Part shown: in pieces, positions 1 to 6,463 of the stretch | How the letters are laid out: every line of letters starts with the position of its first letter | Numbering within the stretch: the first letter of the stretch is position 1 | Origin: Gammaproteobacteria bacterium | GTDB taxonomy: Bacteria > Pseudomonadota > Gammaproteobacteria > Pseudomonadales > JAUIKI01 | DNA length: 7,821 nucleotides | Assembly (NCBI GenBank): GCA_030430875.1 | Contig: JAUIKI010000056.1 | Coordinates: 1-7,821 of the forward strand | Reading direction: 5' to 3' | Program-made: the position numbers and the translations under genes | Notes under the pieces: generated by a model | What the model was told of the DNA's origin: nothing | Database searches by the model: none | Seen by the model: only the letters and a program-made list of their open reading frames with translations

Positions 1-17
1 CTAAATTGATTTTGTAA
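1..17 (+). CDS. rplM: Possible 3' end of rplM (ribosomal protein L13), partial
   Basis: Only the last few codons could be present: one frame reads K-L-I-L and then TAA at 15-17, just upstream of rpsI. rplM directly precedes rpsI in nearly all bacteria, and L13 proteins often end in a short hydrophobic tail, so this is a contextual guess. Four codons cannot prove identity. Confidence 0.35.
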
Positions 18-34
18 AGAGGTATCTTAGCAAT

Positions 35-430
35 ATGAATGTAACTGGATCCCAGTATGGAACGGGTCGAAGGAAGACTTCAACGGCGAGGGTATATATA
101 AAGCCAGGAAGTGGAGCCATCACCGTTAATAGTAAATCGCTTGACGATTATTTTGGACGTCAAACAGCGCGCATGATCGTGAAGCAACCACTTGAGAAAA
201 CTGAGCTTGCCGGTAAAATTGATGTAACTGTGTCAGTAAAAGGTGGTGGTAGTTCAGGGCAGGCAGGGGCTATTCGTCACGGTTTATCACGAGCATTGTT
301 GGATTATGATGAAAGCTTGAGGCCGACACTGCGTAAAGCTGGCTATTTAACTCGCGATGCTCGCGCAGTAGAGCGTAAAAAAGTTGGCTTACGTAAGGCA
401 AGAAAGCGACCACAGTTCTCAAAACGTTAA
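35..430 (+). CDS. rpsI: 30S ribosomal protein S9
   Basis: S9 is a protein of the small-subunit head whose C-terminal tail reaches the P-site tRNA. The 131-residue length is normal. Diagnostic features are the N-terminal YGTGRRK-S/T-ARV block (residues 8-20), the central Gly-rich signature GGGSSGQAGAIRHG at 70-83, the RDAR and ERKKVGLRKAR basic stretch near 107-123, and the invariant C-terminal tail RPQFSKR. The ATG at 35 gives the family's usual N-terminus. A GAGG ribosome binding site at 19-22 lies 12 bases upstream, slightly far. The gene is probably co-transcribed with rplM, whose end may be visible at the left edge. Nothing is odd about it. Confidence 0.98.
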   Translation: MNVTGSQYGTGRRKTSTARVYIKPGSGAITVNSKSLDDYFGRQTARMIVKQPLEKTELAGKIDVTVSVKGGGSSGQAGAIRHGLSRALLDYDESLRPTLRKAGYLTRDARAVERKKVGLRKARKRPQFSKR

Positions 431-683
431 TAGTGTGTGGTTTTATCAAGCATTGATGAGTGGCTATCTAAGCCGTGCTTTTTGTATGGTGCGGCAAAGT
501 GATTTGAATTTTGATCTTTGTGTTGAAATTAAATACCCCAGAAGTTGGTTGTAACATAAATATAGCAACGAGACTCTCATGACTCTTGAATCTAGAAACA
601 AATTCTTATTTTTCTCGTACACTCCAAGTATTCCTTTAACATTAACGACAACTAACTAGTTACTAAAGATCGGGTAAGTTGAT
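431..683. other. Intergenic gap between rpsI and petA
   Basis: This 253-base AT-rich stretch has no convincing gene. It should hold the end of the ribosomal transcript and the promoter of the bc1 operon. I see a weak hairpin near 471-495 (GCCG/CGGC with two wobble pairs) followed by a T-rich but interrupted run, possibly the rpsI terminator. No -35/-10 pair with good spacing stood out; the TAACAT at 552-557 is the best -10-like hexamer but lacks a partner. Confidence 0.5.
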
Positions 684-1286
684 ATGTCAGAGCAAGATGA
701 TAAAAAAATTGATAAGAGCCGGCGGCGATTTTTAATTGGGGCAACATCAGCAATGGGTGTCGCTGGTACGATAGGTGCTGCTGTGCCTTTCGTGGGATCA
801 TGGACGCCCAGTCAAAAAGCAAAAGCGGCTGGTGCTCCGGTAAGAATTGACATTAGTACGTTGAAAGAAGGCGAGCAGATTATTGCCGAATGGCGTGGTA
901 AACCAATTTGGGTTATTCGTCGAACTCAACAAATGATTAGTGATTTAGATCAGATGGTGGATGTTTTGTTGGATCCAGAGTCAAGTAATAGTGATCAACC
1001 AGAATATGCTGATAATTTACATAGATCACTTCGACCTGATATTTTAGTGTTAACAGGGGTTTGTACACATTTAGGTTGCTCTCCAACCTATCGTCCTGAA
1101 AAAGCGCCAAAAGATTTAGGCGATAAATGGATGGGTGGTTTTCTTTGTGCTTGTCATAATTCACGATTTGATTTGGCTGGACGTGTTTTTAAAGGAGCGC
1201 CTGCCTCGAAGAATTTAGCGGTTCCCCCTTATTCATTTGAAAATGAAACCACTATTGTTGTTGGTATCGACAAGGAGACAGCCTGA
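684..1286 (+). CDS. petA: Ubiquinol-cytochrome c reductase, Rieske iron-sulfur subunit
   Basis: PetA carries the [2Fe-2S] cluster of the cytochrome bc1 complex, taking one electron from ubiquinol at the Qo site and passing it to cytochrome c1. The 200-residue protein starts with a twin-arginine-type leader (SRRRFL at residues 12-17) followed by one hydrophobic segment (about 17-38), which acts as an uncleaved membrane anchor in this family. The cluster ligands are visible in both boxes: C127-T-H129-L-G-C132 and C155-A-C157-H158-N-S160. C132 and C157 would form the stabilising disulfide. The second box reads CACHNS where CPCHGS is the common form, a mild variant. The stop TGA overlaps the petB ATG by one base, so the two are translationally coupled. 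The ribosome binding site before 684 is weak (GGTAAG). Confidence 0.97.
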   Translation: MSEQDDKKIDKSRRRFLIGATSAMGVAGTIGAAVPFVGSWTPSQKAKAAGAPVRIDISTLKEGEQIIAEWRGKPIWVIRRTQQMISDLDQMVDVLLDPESSNSDQPEYADNLHRSLRPDILVLTGVCTHLGCSPTYRPEKAPKDLGDKWMGGFLCACHNSRFDLAGRVFKGAPASKNLAVPPYSFENETTIVVGIDKETA

Positions 1287-2551
1287 TGTTAAAAAAAGTC
1301 ATGCCGTGGGTTGATGAGAGGCTACCCGTCACTGATTCTTGGAATCGTCATCTTGGAAAATATTACGCGCCTAAGAATTTTAATTTTTGGTATTTTTTTG
1401 GATCGCTTGCTTTGCTGGTGCTGGTTAATCAGCTAATAACTGGTGTTTGGTTAACAATGAATTATAACCCCACCGAGGGTTTGGGTGCGTTTGCTTCTGT
1501 TGAAACGAATATCATGCGTGATGTTAAGTACGGGTGGCTGATTCGATACTTGCATTCTACTGGCGCATCGGCATTTTTTGCTGTTATCTACATGCACATG
1601 TTTCGTGGTTTATTGTATGGATCTTATCGTAAGCCTCGCGAATTAGTTTGGTTAGTTGGAATGTTTATCTTTGTTTGTTTGATGGCCGAAGCTTTTTTTG
1701 GCTATTTACTACCATGGGGACAAATGTCTTATTGGGGTGCTCAGGTAATTATTTCTTTGTTTAGTACCATCCCATATTTTGGTGAAGATCTTGCTCAGTT
1801 AATTCGTGGTGACTATGTTATTTCTGGGATTACGCTGAACCGATTTTTTGCACTGCATGTAATAGCCATTCCGATTGTGTTGCTTGGTTTGGTTGTGTTG
1901 CATATTTTAGCGTTGCATGAAGTTGGTTCAAATAACCCTGATGGTGTTGAGATTAAACAGCGTAAAAATGAGAAGGGTATTCCACTCGATGGCATTCCAT
2001 TTCATCCGTACTATACGGTTAAGGACATTGTTGGTGTTATTGTCTTTTTGATTTTGTTTCTTGGAATTGTTTTCTTTAATCCAGAATTTGGCGGCCTATT
2101 TTTAGAAGCCCCAAATTTTGAGCCTAATAATCCATTGAAAACACCCGAGCATATTGCGCCAGTTTGGTATTTCACTCCATTTTATTCCATGTTGCGTGCA
2201 GTGACTGCTCCACTATTTGGTATAGATGCTAATTTTTGGGGGTTTATGGTGATGGTTGCAGCAATTGTTGTATTATTCTTGCTGCCATGGTTGGATCGTA
2301 GCCCAGTGAAATCTATTCGATACAAAGGGTTTCTAAGTAAATTATTTTTAGCATTATTTGTAGTGAGTTTTGCGGTATTAGGTGTGCTGGGTTTACCTCC
2401 AAATAAATTAACCGCCTGGATGAATTTAGATACTCGTACGTTAGTGACGCAGATTAGCACTGTTATCTACTTCTCGTTTTTTATCTTGATGCCGTTTTAT
2501 ACGCGGATGGAAAAGACAAAGCCCATACCAGATCGTGTAACCTATAAATAA
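1286..2551 (+). CDS. petB: Cytochrome b of the bc1 complex
   Basis: This is the membrane core of complex III, holding hemes bL and bH and both quinone sites. Its 421 residues and eight or so hydrophobic helices match the full-length bacterial form. The heme ligand pairs are H90/H104 in the second helix and H191/H206 in the fourth, each with the typical 13-14 residue separation. The Qo-site motif is PVWY at 292-295, not the mitochondrial PEWY; this valine form is widespread in beta- and gammaproteobacteria. The b-heme region FGYLLPWGQMSYWGA (138-152) is also clear. A strong AAGGAGA ribosome binding site at 1272-1278 sits inside the end of petA and fixes the start at 1286. It lies in an operon with petA and petC. 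Confidence 0.98.
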   Translation: MLKKVMPWVDERLPVTDSWNRHLGKYYAPKNFNFWYFFGSLALLVLVNQLITGVWLTMNYNPTEGLGAFASVETNIMRDVKYGWLIRYLHSTGASAFFAVIYMHMFRGLLYGSYRKPRELVWLVGMFIFVCLMAEAFFGYLLPWGQMSYWGAQVIISLFSTIPYFGEDLAQLIRGDYVISGITLNRFFALHVIAIPIVLLGLVVLHILALHEVGSNNPDGVEIKQRKNEKGIPLDGIPFHPYYTVKDIVGVIVFLILFLGIVFFNPEFGGLFLEAPNFEPNNPLKTPEHIAPVWYFTPFYSMLRAVTAPLFGIDANFWGFMVMVAAIVVLFLLPWLDRSPVKSIRYKGFLSKLFLALFVVSFAVLGVLGLPPNKLTAWMNLDTRTLVTQISTVIYFSFFILMPFYTRMEKTKPIPDRVTYK

Positions 2552-2565
2552 GTGAGTAAAATCAG

Positions 2566-3294
2566 ATGAAATGGATGCTAACTATTGTTTTTATCTTATC
2601 TGCGCAAGTATTCGCAATTGGTGGTGATGTTGAGCTTGATCACGCAGCTGTTGACTTGCATGATAAAGCTTCTTTGCAGCGAGGGGCACAGCTTTTTATA
2701 AACTATTGTATGGGGTGTCATTCAGCGCAGTTTCAACGCTATGAACGAACTGCTAATGATATTGGTATTCCCAATCATGTATTTGAAGACAATTTGTTGT
2801 TTGGTGATGCGAAGATTGGTGAGTTAATGAAAATTGCTATGTCTATTGAGGATGGTAAAAAGTGGTTTGGTGCGCCACCTCCTGATCTAACCTTGACTGC
2901 GAGACTGCGTGGCCCTGATTGGCTCTACACTTATTTGAGAAGTTTCTATGTCGATGAATCTAGGCCGTGGGGTGTAAATAATACCGTATTTAAAAATGTG
3001 GGTATGCCGCATGCTTTGATGGAATTACAAGGCGAACAGCGATTAGTTTGTAAGCATGCTGAAACAGCTGATGATCTTCATTGTGACTCTTTCGAAGTGA
3101 CAGAGAATACTGGGAAATTAACCAATGAACAGTATGATATGGCAATTTTAGATTTAGTTAATTTCTTAACATATCTTGGTGAGCCATCTCGTTTGGAAAG
3201 TAATCGTATTGGAGTTTATGTTATCTTGTTTTTGATTATCATGCTTGTTTTTGCCTATTTGCTAAAACGTGAATATTGGAAAGATGTACATTAA
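2566..3294 (+). CDS. petC: Cytochrome c1 of the bc1 complex
   Basis: Cytochrome c1 takes the electron from the Rieske centre and hands it to a soluble or membrane-bound c-type cytochrome in the periplasm. The 242-residue protein has a short Sec signal peptide with a likely cut after VFA (residues 15-17), one heme c motif C48-M-G-C51-H52, the axial methionine in NVGMPHAL (M147), and a C-terminal membrane anchor at about 214-233 ended by KREYWKD. C162 and C173 bracket a short loop and may form a disulfide. It begins 14 bases after petB. The ribosome binding site is weak (AGTGAG), so coupling to petB is likely. It is single-heme, unlike fused cytochrome c1 variants. Confidence 0.97.
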   Translation: MKWMLTIVFILSAQVFAIGGDVELDHAAVDLHDKASLQRGAQLFINYCMGCHSAQFQRYERTANDIGIPNHVFEDNLLFGDAKIGELMKIAMSIEDGKKWFGAPPPDLTLTARLRGPDWLYTYLRSFYVDESRPWGVNNTVFKNVGMPHALMELQGEQRLVCKHAETADDLHCDSFEVTENTGKLTNEQYDMAILDLVNFLTYLGEPSRLESNRIGVYVILFLIIMLVFAYLLKREYWKDVH

Positions 3295-3322
3295 TCGTAA
3301 TAACTTTTAGTTAGGTAGGCTT

Positions 3323-3970
3323 ATGGAAAGTAACATTCTTGGTTTATTGTCTAAGCGCTCTGTAATGACTTTTTTTTCGTCAGGATTGGATCATTACTGT
3401 CACCGTGTTCGAATTGTTCTGGCTGAAAAAGGCGTTCAAGTAGACATTATTAACGTTGATGAAAATAATTTTCCTGAAGAGCTGACGCAATTAAATCCTT
3501 ACAATGGTTTGCCAACCTTGATAGATCGGGATTTATGCCTGTATCAACCTAATATCATGATGGAATATTTAGATGAGCGGTTTCCTCATCCGCCACTTTT
3601 GCCTGTGTATCCTGTGATGCGAGCTCAGTGTCGGCAGTGGGTTTATCGTGTTGAACGTGACTGGTGTGGCTATGTCGACACTATTCTTGCTGATAAAGAA
3701 AAGCCTGCTCAAATTGCTGAAGCTAAGAAGAGTTTACGCGATAGCTTGTTAAGTGTTGCACCTATATTTGATGAAAAACCTTACTTTATGAGCGATGAGT
3801 ATACATTGGTGGATTGTTGTATTGCGCCTATTTTTTGGCGACTTGCATTGTTAGATATCAATTTACCAGCGAAACAAGCTAAGCCAATATTTACGTATAT
3901 GGATCGACTATTTAATCGTGGTGCGTTTGTGGCAAGCTTATCCGAACAAGAACAGGAAATGATGAAGTAA
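3323..3970 (+). CDS. sspA: Stringent starvation protein A (GST-fold RNA polymerase-associated)
   Basis: SspA has a glutathione S-transferase fold but acts on RNA polymerase holoenzyme; in Enterobacteria it supports acid tolerance and lowers H-NS levels, and in other species it partners with virulence regulators. The 215 residues include the family hallmarks: KRSVMTFFSS at 11-20, HRVRIVLAEKGV at 27-38, the LNPYNGLPTLIDR turn at 57-69, and MEYLDERFPHPPLLPVYP at 80-97. The Pro-His-Pro at 88-90 is the conserved surface patch needed for RNA polymerase binding in E. coli SspA. The C-terminal half keeps KPYFMSDEYTLVDC. The start at 3323 has an AGGTAGG-like site nearby. It lies 28 bases after petC, an arrangement common in beta- and gammaproteobacteria. 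Confidence 0.97.
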   Translation: MESNILGLLSKRSVMTFFSSGLDHYCHRVRIVLAEKGVQVDIINVDENNFPEELTQLNPYNGLPTLIDRDLCLYQPNIMMEYLDERFPHPPLLPVYPVMRAQCRQWVYRVERDWCGYVDTILADKEKPAQIAEAKKSLRDSLLSVAPIFDEKPYFMSDEYTLVDCCIAPIFWRLALLDINLPAKQAKPIFTYMDRLFNRGAFVASLSEQEQEMMK

Positions 3971-3990
3971 CAAGCTAAGAGGTTATTTAT

Positions 3991-4026
3991 ATGCCGTTTT
4001 TAAAATTTGCTTGCTCAGTTGACTGA
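3991..4026 (+). CDS. Possible 11-codon leader ORF upstream of sspB
   Basis: The ATG at 3991 opens a frame MPFLKFACSVD that ends with TGA at 4024-4026, five bases before the sspB start. An AAGAGG ribosome binding site at 3977-3982 lies eight bases before the ATG, better than the site in front of sspB itself. A small 5-bp hairpin (CTCAG 4014-4018 with CTGAG 4023-4027) covers its stop codon. It could couple translation to sspB. It may equally be a chance frame; no homology is known to me. Confidence 0.3.
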   Translation: MPFLKFACSVD

Positions 4027-4031
4027 GAATA

Positions 4032-4439
4032 ATGATGAAATCAAGCAGAGCTTATTTGATTCGAGCGCTTCATGAGTGGATTGTTGATAATCATTGTACG
4101 CCGTACTTAATCATTGATGCTGAATTTCCTGAAGCAGTAGTTCCTCAAGAGCACATTAACGACGGTCAAATTATTCTTAATATCAGCTTAAGTGCAGTGA
4201 AAAATCTTTCGCTTGGCAACGATGCTGTGCAGTTTAATGCCCGTTTTTCAGGTGTTTCTCATCATGTTTACGTGCCAATTGATGCGGTGATGGCAATATA
4301 TGCCCGAGAAAACGGTCAAGGCATGATGTTTGGTTCAGAAAACGAAACCATTAGCTCTCCAGATCCATCACCAGATGGAACTCCACCACCTGCCCCTAGT
4401 GCCCCTAAATCTCGTCCTAAGCTAACTGTTGTAAAATAA
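4032..4439 (+). CDS. sspB: ClpXP protease specificity-enhancing factor SspB
   Basis: SspB is a dimeric adaptor that binds ssrA-tagged proteins from stalled ribosomes and tethers them to ClpX for degradation. The substrate-binding domain (about residues 5-100) shows the family pattern YLIRALHEWIVDN, PYLIIDA, DGQIILNIS, FNARFSG and AIYARENGQGMMF. A disordered Pro/Ser-rich linker follows (106-126), then the C-terminal ClpX-docking motif RPKLTVVK at 128-135. At 135 residues the protein is shorter than the E. coli one because of a short linker. Two in-frame ATGs occur at 4032 and 4035; an in-frame stop at 4020-4022 excludes anything much longer. The ribosome binding site is weak, so translation may depend on sspA or on the mini-ORF just upstream. 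Confidence 0.96.
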   Translation: MMKSSRAYLIRALHEWIVDNHCTPYLIIDAEFPEAVVPQEHINDGQIILNISLSAVKNLSLGNDAVQFNARFSGVSHHVYVPIDAVMAIYARENGQGMMFGSENETISSPDPSPDGTPPPAPSAPKSRPKLTVVK

Positions 4440-4555
4440 TTGTATACTTAACATTCGCTGCATGAAGAATCTGTTTGATTAGTCAGCAATATTTTTTTGG
4501 CTCCCTTTTGTTGGCCTGCCGAATTAATTTCAATCTATTAGCTTAGGAAAAAATC

Positions 4556-4747
4556 ATGAAAAAATTAATGTTATCGTTGGCCTTGTTTCTCACGTCTACG
4601 CAGGTATTCGCCTTTGGCGGCACTGACAGCTGTCCAGAAGACTGCAATGGCAGAGGAGACAAATGTGGTAGTATTGGTGGTTTAACAACTGGTGCTAGTT
4701 GCTCACGTTATGAGAATGGTAATACGGCTTGCAATATTCCAGATTAA
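4556..4747 (+). CDS. Small exported peptide with five cysteines, unknown function
   Basis: I do not recognise this 63-residue protein. It has a clear Sec signal peptide: MKK, a hydrophobic run to about residue 14, and a likely cut after VFA (17-19). The mature part is about 44 residues, rich in Gly, Asp, Asn and Ser, with cysteines at 26, 30, 37, 49 and 59 (CX3CX6CX11CX9C). The odd number means one is free or used for dimerisation. The start is supported by AGGA eight or so bases upstream of the ATG. It follows sspB by 116 bases and ends in front of a strong hairpin, so it may be its own short transcript. Its signal-peptide end resembles that of petC at DNA level. A secreted or periplasmic role is inferred only from the leader. 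Confidence 0.72.
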   Translation: MKKLMLSLALFLTSTQVFAFGGTDSCPEDCNGRGDKCGSIGGLTTGASCSRYENGNTACNIPD

Positions 4748-4789
4748 TGATGATTAAGTTTGGCATTTATTAAATGTAATGTGAATGCG

Positions 4790-4820
4790 TTTGAGACTCT
4801 TATCTGAAAAGAGTCTCAAA
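4790..4820. terminator. Perfect 12-bp hairpin between convergent genes
   Basis: TTTGAGACTCTT at 4790-4801 pairs without mismatch with AAGAGTCTCAAA at 4809-4820, leaving a seven-base loop. It lies between the plus-strand Cys peptide gene and the end of minus-strand gmhA, where a bidirectional terminator is expected. No long U-run follows on either strand; the only runs are the three bases inside the stem, so intrinsic termination is plausible but not certain. Confidence 0.55.
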
Positions 4821-4855
4821 TATGACAAGTTAGCTTATATCAAAACAAGAATGCA

Positions 4856-5449
4856 TCACTCTTTAAAGCCAAACAACTCATGATCGATTAAGTAGCAAAA
4901 ACAGTGAATAATCAGCAGGTGCACTTCTTGTATTCTTGCTGTTGTGTCAGATGGAATACGGATTTCAATATCATTGCTGGTTAGGCAATTGGCTATGTTG
5001 CCACCATCTTTTCCCGTGAGTGCTATAACCTTCATTGCTTTATGTTGAGCAGCCTCAATGGCTTTTGTGATATTGGGGGATTTTCCACTTGTGCTAATGG
5101 CAATCAATGTATCACCCGCTTGCCCAAGGCCACTAATCTGTTTTGCAAAGATTTCATCGTAGTGGTAGTCATTTGCAATTGAGGTGATGGTTGACGTGTC
5201 AGTGGTAAGTGCAATAGCTGGCAATGATGGCCTTTCTTTATCGAAGCGATTCAATAATTCAGAGGAAAAGTGTTGGGCATCAGCAGCTGATCCACCATTG
5301 CCGCAGGTCAAAATTTTCCCTCCAGCAAGCAGTGTTTTGGTTAGGATGTCACTTGCTGAAGCAATGGCATCATTTAATAGTGTTAATGATTGCTCTTTCG
5401 TGGAAATGCTGGCATAGAACAATTCAGAAATAATTTGTTGTGTTGTCAT
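4856..5449 (-). CDS. gmhA: SIS-domain sedoheptulose-7-phosphate isomerase / DiaA-like protein
   Basis: GmhA converts sedoheptulose 7-phosphate to D-glycero-D-manno-heptose 7-phosphate, the first step of LPS heptose synthesis. The E. coli gene at this genomic position, diaA, instead encodes a DnaA-binding replication initiation factor of the same fold. The 197 residues form one SIS domain: CGNGGSAADAQHFSSELLNRF (begins at 49), AISTSGKSPN (117-126, phosphosugar loop), ALTGKDGG (143-150) and ARIQEVHLLIIHC (171-183). Compared with GmhA, the catalytic positions H60, E64, Q174 and H182 are all kept, whereas E. coli DiaA as I recall it lacks the Glu and the last His. The segment ERPSLPAIAL is very DiaA-like. 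The start ATG overlaps the yraN TGA as ATGA, so the two are coupled. I favour an active isomerase; a DnaA role remains possible. Confidence 0.9.
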   Translation of the reverse strand: MTTQQIISELFYASISTKEQSLTLLNDAIASASDILTKTLLAGGKILTCGNGGSAADAQHFSSELLNRFDKERPSLPAIALTTDTSTITSIANDYHYDEIFAKQISGLGQAGDTLIAISTSGKSPNITKAIEAAQHKAMKVIALTGKDGGNIANCLTSNDIEIRIPSDTTARIQEVHLLIIHCFCYLIDHELFGFKE

Positions 5450-5823
5450 AATTCACTCTCATTTAGGCTAAATGCAGCTTTCACCCAATCAAATAGTAAT
5501 CGATTTTTCATCGTGGTGATGCCGATAATATCAAAACGACACGGGTGGTTTGCAAGTGTCGAGTTTTCCATCAAAAAATATTGACTGGCTAGCATAATTT
5601 TTTGTCGTTTTTTCAAGGTGACTGTCTCAGCAGCATGACCAAATTGTTGCTGATTTCGGTAACGTACTTCAGTAAAAACAAGGTAGTCATCATCCCATAA
5701 AATTAAATCAAGTTCACCAAATCGACAATAATAATTGCGTTTTATTAGCGTTAGTCCGTGTTTTTTGAGGTAGGTTAATGCGTGATTTTCAAAACTTCTG
5801 CCGAATTCTAAAGTGTTTTTCAC
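5446..5823 (-). CDS. yraN: YraN family protein (UPF0102), PD-(D/E)XK nuclease-like
   Basis: YraN proteins are small, near-universal in bacteria and of unproven function; their fold resembles Holliday-junction resolvases and restriction nucleases. The 125-residue protein shows the family core: FGRSFENHALTYLKKHGL at 7-24, RNYYCRFGELDLI at 29-41 (acidic metal-site residues E37 and D39), VFTEVRYR at 49-56 (E52, with Arg in place of the nuclease Lys as in E. coli), the KKRQK helix at 71-75 and CRFDIIGI at 95-102. The start is a GTG at 5821-5823 without a visible ribosome binding site, and an in-frame TGA lies one codon further upstream, so no longer start is possible. It usually follows lpoA directly; here about 1.4 kb separates them. 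Confidence 0.93.
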   Translation of the reverse strand: MKNTLEFGRSFENHALTYLKKHGLTLIKRNYYCRFGELDLILWDDDYLVFTEVRYRNQQQFGHAAETVTLKKRQKIMLASQYFLMENSTLANHPCRFDIIGITTMKNRLLFDWVKAAFSLNESEL

Positions 5824-6127
5824 GTGTCACAAAGTTTTGATGATTAAATTAGAGGTGATTTTTTGTAATATCATGTCGGGTTGTGTTCGTTGAAAATGGG
5901 CAGATAAAGTCGATATGATTGTATTACCTTCCTGAGGGATAAAACACCAGCCGGAAACTCATTTGCTTGTCAGTAAAAGATTATTTGTGATGAAGGAAGC
6001 TATCAAGGAGCAAATTACTCCATTGCAATAAAACCACTAAAAACGGTGAGAAGAGGTTTCTCACCGTAAGATTTTTACAGATCTAGCAAAGAGCTGAAGC
6101 GTTAGATTAAGTTGGAACTAGTACATA
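5824..6127. other. Noncoding stretch upstream of yraN
   Basis: About 304 bases with no convincing gene on either strand; only very short frames occur (for example a 12-codon plus-strand frame at 5990-6028). It contains the terminator-like hairpin at 6043-6067 and a minor GGAG/CTCC stem at 6007-6021. It should carry the promoter of yraN-gmhA on the minus strand. The best candidate is TTCAAC and TATTAC, 18 bases apart, near 5867-5896, which is weak. Confidence 0.5.
6039..6067 (-). terminator. Rho-independent terminator of the six-Cys peptide gene
   Basis: A perfect 10-bp stem (ACGGTGAGAA 6043-6052 with TTCTCACCGT 6058-6067) encloses a five-base loop. On the minus strand the stem is followed at once by four T, then AGTGGTTTTA. 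It lies about 60 bases after the stop of the minus-strand six-Cys peptide gene, the right place for its terminator. A shorter T-run (6072-6076) on the plus side could make it work in both directions. Confidence 0.72.
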
Positions 6128-6328
6128 TTAGTTTCCAGCTGCTGAGCCTTGCGTGCCACTAGTTTCAGAACACAGAGCCTTTTTACACGAATCCGTACAG
6201 CTTGTCCCCAGCGGAACCAGGTCACGAAGGCATAGGTCAACACACTGCTCGCGGCAGCTAGCAGCAGAAGCACTGTTTATTACTGAAAATACTGACAAGA
6301 CACCCATTAATAATGCTAATTTCTTCAT
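6128..6328 (-). CDS. Small exported six-cysteine peptide, unknown function
   Basis: I do not recognise this 66-residue protein. It has a textbook Sec signal peptide (MKK, hydrophobic core to about residue 16, then NSASA with a likely cut after A22). The mature peptide of about 44 residues holds six cysteines at 25, 29, 33, 44, 48 and 53 in the pattern CX3CX3CX10CX3CX4C, which would suit two short helices joined by disulfides, and ends in a flexible Gly/Ser/Thr/Ala tail. The start is well supported by TGGAG seven bases upstream of the ATG. A terminator follows, so it is probably monocistronic. A 64-codon frame on the opposite strand lacks a ribosome binding site and signal peptide. The even Cys count suggests a fully oxidised periplasmic or secreted peptide; function is unknown. 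Confidence 0.75.
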   Translation of the reverse strand: MKKLALLMGVLSVFSVINSASAASCREQCVDLCLRDLVPLGTSCTDSCKKALCSETSGTQGSAAGN

Positions 6329-6463
6329 AATTTTTCTCCAAAAATAAAGTTAATTAAAATTTAAATTCTCGCATCCAGTGAAAGAAGCTCATCTCAATGC
6401 GATGGGGAAAATTTACAGTTTTGGCCAAGAATACCTAGATGAATATGTGTGAATATGAGAATA

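Noticed and set aside
292..295. PVWY in cytochrome b (residues 292-295, DNA near 2159-2170) as a defective Qo site
   Set aside because: The valine form is a known natural variant in many beta- and gammaproteobacteria, so it is not a defect. The coordinates given here are residue numbers.
937..1164. 75-codon minus-strand frame inside petA
   Set aside because: It lies fully within a certain gene on the other strand and shows no domain-like composition.
2182..2460. 92-codon minus-strand frame inside petB
   Set aside because: Antisense shadow of cytochrome b helices; no ribosome binding site and no recognisable motif.
4443..4448. TATACT as a -10 box for the five-Cys peptide gene
   Set aside because: Good hexamer, but no acceptable -35 at 16-18 bases and it would give a leader of about 100 bases; not strong enough to list as a promoter.
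5184..5584. Three overlapping plus-strand frames opposite gmhA and yraN
   Set aside because: Both minus-strand genes are well supported by family motifs and ATGA coupling; these frames are shadows.
6153..6347. 64-codon plus-strand frame opposite the six-Cys peptide gene
   Set aside because: It begins at GTG without a ribosome binding site and lacks any domain; the minus strand has the signal peptide, a good ribosome binding site and a terminator.
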